Shown piece by piece: positions 60,927-64,000 of a stretch of 64,000 bases of DNA; positions within the stretch are counted from its first letter, which is position 1, and each line of letters starts with the position of its first letter. The stretch comes from JARYGU01 sp033795365 (GTDB taxonomy: Bacteria; Pseudomonadota; Alphaproteobacteria; Rhizobiales; Rhizobiaceae): positions 124,001 through 188,000 of the forward strand of contig JARYGU010000002.1 in the NCBI GenBank assembly GCA_033795365.1, given 5' to 3'. Position numbers and translations under genes: made by a program. A model generated the notes under the pieces. It saw only the letters and a program-made list of their open reading frames with translations. It searched no databases and was not told the DNA's origin.

Positions 60927-61928
60927 GTGGGCTCTCTCGAACTGAAATCAGTGCGCAAATCCTTTGGCCCGATCGACGTGCTGCGGGGTATCGACCTGGA
61001 CGTGAATGATGGCGAATTCGTCATCTTCGTCGGTCCCTCCGGCTGCGGGAAGTCGACGCTTCTGCGCATCATTGCCGGGCTGGAGGATGCGACGTCCGGC
61101 AATATCCTGATCGACGGCCAGGAGGTCAGCGCCGTTCCGCCGGCCAAGCGCGGCATTGCGATGGTGTTCCAGTCCTATGCGCTCTATCCGCACCTGACGG
61201 TCAAGGACAATATGGGCCTCGGGCTCAAGCAGGCGGGCGCACCCAAGGCGGAAATCGAAACGCGTGTGAACAAGGCCTCGGCCATGCTCTCCCTCGGCAG
61301 TTATCTCGCGCGCCGTCCGGCGGAACTCTCCGGGGGACAGCGCCAGCGCGTGGCGATCGGCCGGGCCATCGTACGCGAGCCGAAGCTTTTTCTGTTCGAC
61401 GAACCGCTGTCGAATCTCGATGCCGCGCTGCGGGTGAATACGCGTCTTGAAATCGCGCGCCTGCATCGCGAGCTCAAGGCGACGATGATCTATGTGACCC
61501 ATGATCAGGTGGAGGCGATGACGCTCGCCGACAAGATCGTGGTCCTGAATGCCGGCGTCATCCAGCAGGTCGGATCGCCGATGGAGCTCTACAACCGGCC
61601 GGCCAACCTGTTCGTTGCGGGTTTCATCGGCAGTCCGGCGATGAATTTCATCGATGCGGGGAAACTCGGCGAAGAGGGGGCCAGGACCATCGGCATCCGG
61701 CCGGAGCATATCGGCCTCTCCCGGGAAGCCGGGGACTGGAAGGGGAAGGTGGTTCATGTCGAGCATCTCGGTGCGGATACGATCCTCTATCTCGATACGG
61801 AGAAAACCGGGCTTCTGACGGTGCGGCTTTTCGGTGAACACCACTATGCGCCGGACGATATCGTCTATGCCAGTCCGAGCGCCGGACACCGTCACCGGTT
61901 CGATGACAAGGGAGTAGTGATACAATGA
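60927..61928 (+). CDS. Sugar ABC transporter ATP-binding protein (UgpC/MsmK/MalK type)
   Basis: 333 aa. Walker A GPSGCGKST at 36-44, Q-loop FQSYALYPHL, signature LSGGQ at 134-138, Walker B LFLFDEP at 154-160, switch His in VTHDQVEAMTLAD, and a C-terminal TOBE/MalK regulatory domain (IGIRPEHIGLS). The GTG at 60927 preceded by AGGGGA is the likely start; a GTG at 60885 would overlap the oxidoreductase gene. Last gene of the rightward transport operon. Confidence 0.93.
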   Translation: MGSLELKSVRKSFGPIDVLRGIDLDVNDGEFVIFVGPSGCGKSTLLRIIAGLEDATSGNILIDGQEVSAVPPAKRGIAMVFQSYALYPHLTVKDNMGLGLKQAGAPKAEIETRVNKASAMLSLGSYLARRPAELSGGQRQRVAIGRAIVREPKLFLFDEPLSNLDAALRVNTRLEIARLHRELKATMIYVTHDQVEAMTLADKIVVLNAGVIQQVGSPMELYNRPANLFVAGFIGSPAMNFIDAGKLGEEGARTIGIRPEHIGLSREAGDWKGKVVHVEHLGADTILYLDTEKTGLLTVRLFGEHHYAPDDIVYASPSAGHRHRFDDKGVVIQ

Positions 61929-62010
61929 GGCCCCTCATCACAATTGCGTGATCAGGTGTGCTCTTTTCCTTTGTGCGACGCAATATGCCGTTGCGTCTGA
62001 ACGGCAATTA

Positions 62011-62028
62011 ACATACAGGCGTGTTTGT
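62011..62028. promoter_or_regulatory. TetR-type operator candidate upstream of the RND operon
   Basis: ACATACA-GGCG-TGTTTGT: the arms match as an inverted repeat at 6 of 7 positions with a 4-bp spacer, the form seen for AcrR/AmeR/SmeR-type repressors of RND pumps. It lies about 115 bp before the membrane-fusion protein gene. No regulator gene is in the window. Confidence 0.5.
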
Positions 62029-62084
62029 ATAAGTTCGGCCGGCGTGACCGATAGGTCTTTTCGCCGAGTTCCTCTATAGTTTCA

Positions 62085-62132
62085 GGCGACCAGTGGGCCT
62101 GTATCGTTCACTGTGGTCGCCGTTCCTTTTTT
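62085..62132 (+). terminator. Hairpin plus T6 just before the RND operon start
   Basis: GGCGACCA (62085-62092) pairs with TGGTCGCC (62114-62121), with a possible GTG/CAC extension, followed by GTTCC and T6 (62127-62132). It ends 12 nt before the next gene. It may end the upstream ABC operon or act as an attenuator of the pump genes. Confidence 0.5.
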
Positions 62133-62144
62133 GTGGAAAGAGCC

Positions 62145-63365
62145 ATGCGCTTGAATAGACCTATAATGTTTGCGACGTTGGGTGCCCTTCTCATCCTGGC
62201 CGGATGCCAGGAGGAGCAGCAGGGGCAACAGGGCGGGGGGATGCCGCCTGCGCAGGTCGGCATCATAACCACCCAGGCCGAAGACGTGCCGATCACCAAC
62301 GATCTGCCGGGGCGCATTGCTGCCACACGTACTGCGGAGGTTCGTCCGCGCGTTTCCGGCATCGTGGTCGAGCGCGTCTTCCAGCAGGGATCCGTGGTGA
62401 AGGAAGGCGATGTCCTTTATCGGATCGATCCGGCTCCGTTCCGTGTCCAGGTCGAGAGTGCCGAGGGCACGCTCAGAAGGGCGAGAGCCGTGCAGATGCA
62501 GGCGCGCACGGCGGCTGACCGTCAGGAACAGCTTCGCAAGTCCAATGTCGCGTCCCAGCAGCAATATGACGATGCGATTGCCCAGCTCGCCCAGGCCGAT
62601 GCCGATGTGGCGATCGCCGAGGCCGGGCTCGCTTCGGCCAGGCTCAATCTGGAATATGCCGACGTGAAGGCGCCGATCACCGGCCGCATCGGCCGTGCAT
62701 TGATCACCGAAGGTGCGCTGGTCAGCGCGAACAGTTCCGAAAATCTCGCGACGATCCAGCAACTCGATCCGGTCTATGCAGACTTCACCCAGTCGGCAAC
62801 GGACCTCATCCGCCTGCGCAAGGCTCTCGAGGAGGGCGATCTGATCGACGACGGCAATCAGGCGGATGTAAAGCTCCTGATGGATGACGGCTCGCACTAT
62901 GCCCATCCCGGCAAGCTTCTGTTTTCGGAAGCGGCGGTGGATGAGACCACGGGGCAGGTGACCCTTCGCGGCGAATTTCCGAATCCCGACGGCGACCTCC
63001 TGCCGGGCATGTATGTTCGCGTGCTCATCGAGCAGGGAATCGAGCGGAACGCGATCGCCGTTCCCCAGCAGGCCGTCCAGCGCGACACATCTGGCAAGGC
63101 GCAGCTCTATGTCGTCAGCAGCGAGAACAAGGCGGAGCTTCGTCAGGTGACCGTCGGCCGCGCCATCGATACGCGATGGGTCATTACCGATGGCCTGAAG
63201 CCTGGCGAGAAAGTTGTTGTCGAAGGTTTCCAGAAGATACAGCCGGGCGGCGACGTCGCGCCCGCGGACTGGAAGCCCGAAGGCGAGCAAGCGGCACAGA
63301 ATGCTCCCGCCGGTGCGGGGGAGGCTGCGTCCGACCAAGCCGATCCGGCCACCGAGACAAAGTGA
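62145..63365 (+). CDS. RND efflux periplasmic adaptor (membrane fusion) protein
   Basis: 406 aa lipoprotein of the AcrA/MexA type, connecting the inner-membrane pump to an outer-membrane channel. Signal peptide with lipobox LAGC (C21); lipoyl half-motifs TAEVRPRVSGIVVERVFQQG and VKAPITGRIGRA flank a coiled-coil hairpin (about 95-165). The beta-barrel domain has TGQVTLRGEFPNPDGDLLPGMYVRV. The C-terminal tail is rich in Ala, Glu and Pro. The ATG at 62145 is preferred over 62133 as the signal peptide starts there and GGAAAG precedes it. Possibly the SmeA counterpart of S. meliloti. Confidence 0.92.
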   Translation: MRLNRPIMFATLGALLILAGCQEEQQGQQGGGMPPAQVGIITTQAEDVPITNDLPGRIAATRTAEVRPRVSGIVVERVFQQGSVVKEGDVLYRIDPAPFRVQVESAEGTLRRARAVQMQARTAADRQEQLRKSNVASQQQYDDAIAQLAQADADVAIAEAGLASARLNLEYADVKAPITGRIGRALITEGALVSANSSENLATIQQLDPVYADFTQSATDLIRLRKALEEGDLIDDGNQADVKLLMDDGSHYAHPGKLLFSEAAVDETTGQVTLRGEFPNPDGDLLPGMYVRVLIEQGIERNAIAVPQQAVQRDTSGKAQLYVVSSENKAELRQVTVGRAIDTRWVITDGLKPGEKVVVEGFQKIQPGGDVAPADWKPEGEQAAQNAPAGAGEAASDQADPATETK

Positions 63366-63375
63366 GGGCCGGTTC

Positions 63376-64000
63376 ATGGCTAGATTTTTCATCGACAGGC
63401 CGATCTTTGCCTGGGTCGTAGCGATCTTCATCATGCTGGCGGGTATCATCACGATCCCGCTGCTGCCCGTTGCGCAATATCCGAACGTGGCGCCGCCGCA
63501 GATCTCGATCTCGACCAACTATCCGGGCGCTGCGCCGGAAGACATCTATCAGAGCGTGACGAGGCCGATCGAGGAAGAGCTCAACGGCGTGCCGGGGCTG
63601 ATCTATTTCGAATCGACCTCCGAAGCGTCCGGAAGCATTTCCATCGACGTGACATTCGCCCCGGGTACGAACATCGGCGAGGCGCAGGTCGAGGTCCAGA
63701 ACCGTATCGCCCGTGTCGAACCGCGCCTTCCGCAGGCCGTCACCCAGCAGGGAATGCGCATCGAGCAGGCCGGAACCGGCTTCCTCATGGTCGTGACGCT
63801 GACGTCGGAAGACGGCAACATGGACGCCATCGGTCTCGGCGACTATCTGAGCCGCAACGTGCTCGGGGAAATCCGCCGCGTTCCGGGCGTCGGCAGCGCG
63901 CAGCTCTTCGCGACGCAAAGGTCGATGCGCGTCTGGCTCGATCCGGACAAGCTGGTCGGCCTCAACCTGACGGTTGACGATGTCACCAATGCGATCAATG
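63376..64000 (+). CDS. RND efflux pump inner-membrane transporter, 5' part
   Basis: The first 208 codons of an HAE1-type (AcrB-like) proton-driven multidrug pump, cut by the window end. MARFFIDRPIFAWVVAIFIM is the N-terminal signature with the first membrane helix, followed by PLLPVAQYPNVAPPQISI, YPGAAPEDIYQSVTRPIEEE, GTNIGEAQVEVQNRIARVEPRLP and MRVWLDPDKL in the first porter subdomain. A complete gene would be about 1040 codons. It starts 10 nt after the adaptor gene with a weak GGCC-GG ribosome site. Confidence 0.95.
   Translation, partial: MARFFIDRPIFAWVVAIFIMLAGIITIPLLPVAQYPNVAPPQISISTNYPGAAPEDIYQSVTRPIEEELNGVPGLIYFESTSEASGSISIDVTFAPGTNIGEAQVEVQNRIARVEPRLPQAVTQQGMRIEQAGTGFLMVVTLTSEDGNMDAIGLGDYLSRNVLGEIRRVPGVGSAQLFATQRSMRVWLDPDKLVGLNLTVDDVTNAIN

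Noticed and set aside
1..64000. Search for mobile elements, CRISPR arrays, tRNA genes, toxin-antitoxin pairs and phage genes
   Set aside because: None was seen. No transposase, integrase, regularly spaced repeat or tRNA cloverleaf could be supported.

Overview
This window is chromosomal DNA from an alphaproteobacterium of the Rhizobiaceae, most like Sinorhizobium/Ensifer. The evidence is the high G+C content, a dcw (division and cell wall) cluster in rhizobial order, an FtsZ1-type FtsZ with a long linker, a PPi-dependent phosphofructokinase, CtrA-like and GANTC sites at cell-cycle promoters, and a GlcNAc-type ABC transport locus next to an RND pump, as I remember it from S. meliloti. I see no insertion sequence, prophage, CRISPR array, tRNA or rRNA. 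Almost all coding DNA is ordinary core genome. The less expected material lies between the genes.

Layout. 1-6150: tail of a chemotaxis receptor, pfp, a TerB/J-domain protein, an amidase, a lytic transglycosylase, an FAD oxidoreductase and the RNase P RNA. 6250-28220: the dcw cluster, mraZ-rsmH-ftsL-ftsI-murE-murF-mraY-murD-ftsW-murG-murC-murB, then a terminator, an unrelated MFS gene and aqpZ, then ddl-ftsQ-ftsA-ftsZ and a strong terminator. 28280-34420: lpxC, bamD, recN, ligA. 34440-43600: a rhizobial intergenic repeat, a TIGR02588/TIGR02587-type pair, an FKBP, a DbpA-like helicase, panC-panB, azlC-azlD and an aminopeptidase P. 43690-44184: a short Arg-rich ORF followed by a two-hairpin RNA with C/U-rich anti-Shine-Dalgarno loops and its own terminator. 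44195-48960: prmA, a SCO1 protein, a small membrane protein, cheW, pncA, creA, cutC. 48979-61928: GDP-fucose genes (gmd-fcl) embedded beside a divergent amino-sugar regulon with eight minus-strand genes and five plus-strand transport/oxidoreductase genes. 62000-64000: an RND efflux operon, cut by the window end.

How the genes work together. The dcw genes make lipid II (MurA excepted), flip or polymerise and cross-link it (FtsW/FtsI), and build the Z-ring (FtsQ/A/Z). MraZ boxes precede mraZ, and CtrA-like plus clustered GANTC sites precede ddl-ftsQAZ, so the two halves probably have separate cell-cycle inputs. The amino-sugar regulon imports, phosphorylates, deacetylates and deaminates an N-acetylated amino sugar. 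A GntR/UTRA repressor probably acts at two near-identical 18-bp sites facing each other in the divergent promoter region.

Most interesting candidates: the CcsR/cuckoo-type RNA locus at 43864-44184, the GANTC/CtrA cluster before ddl, the four phased MraZ boxes, the mirrored operators of the amino-sugar locus, and the TetR-like operator plus hairpin/U-tract before the RND genes. No search could be run; family names come from motif recognition.
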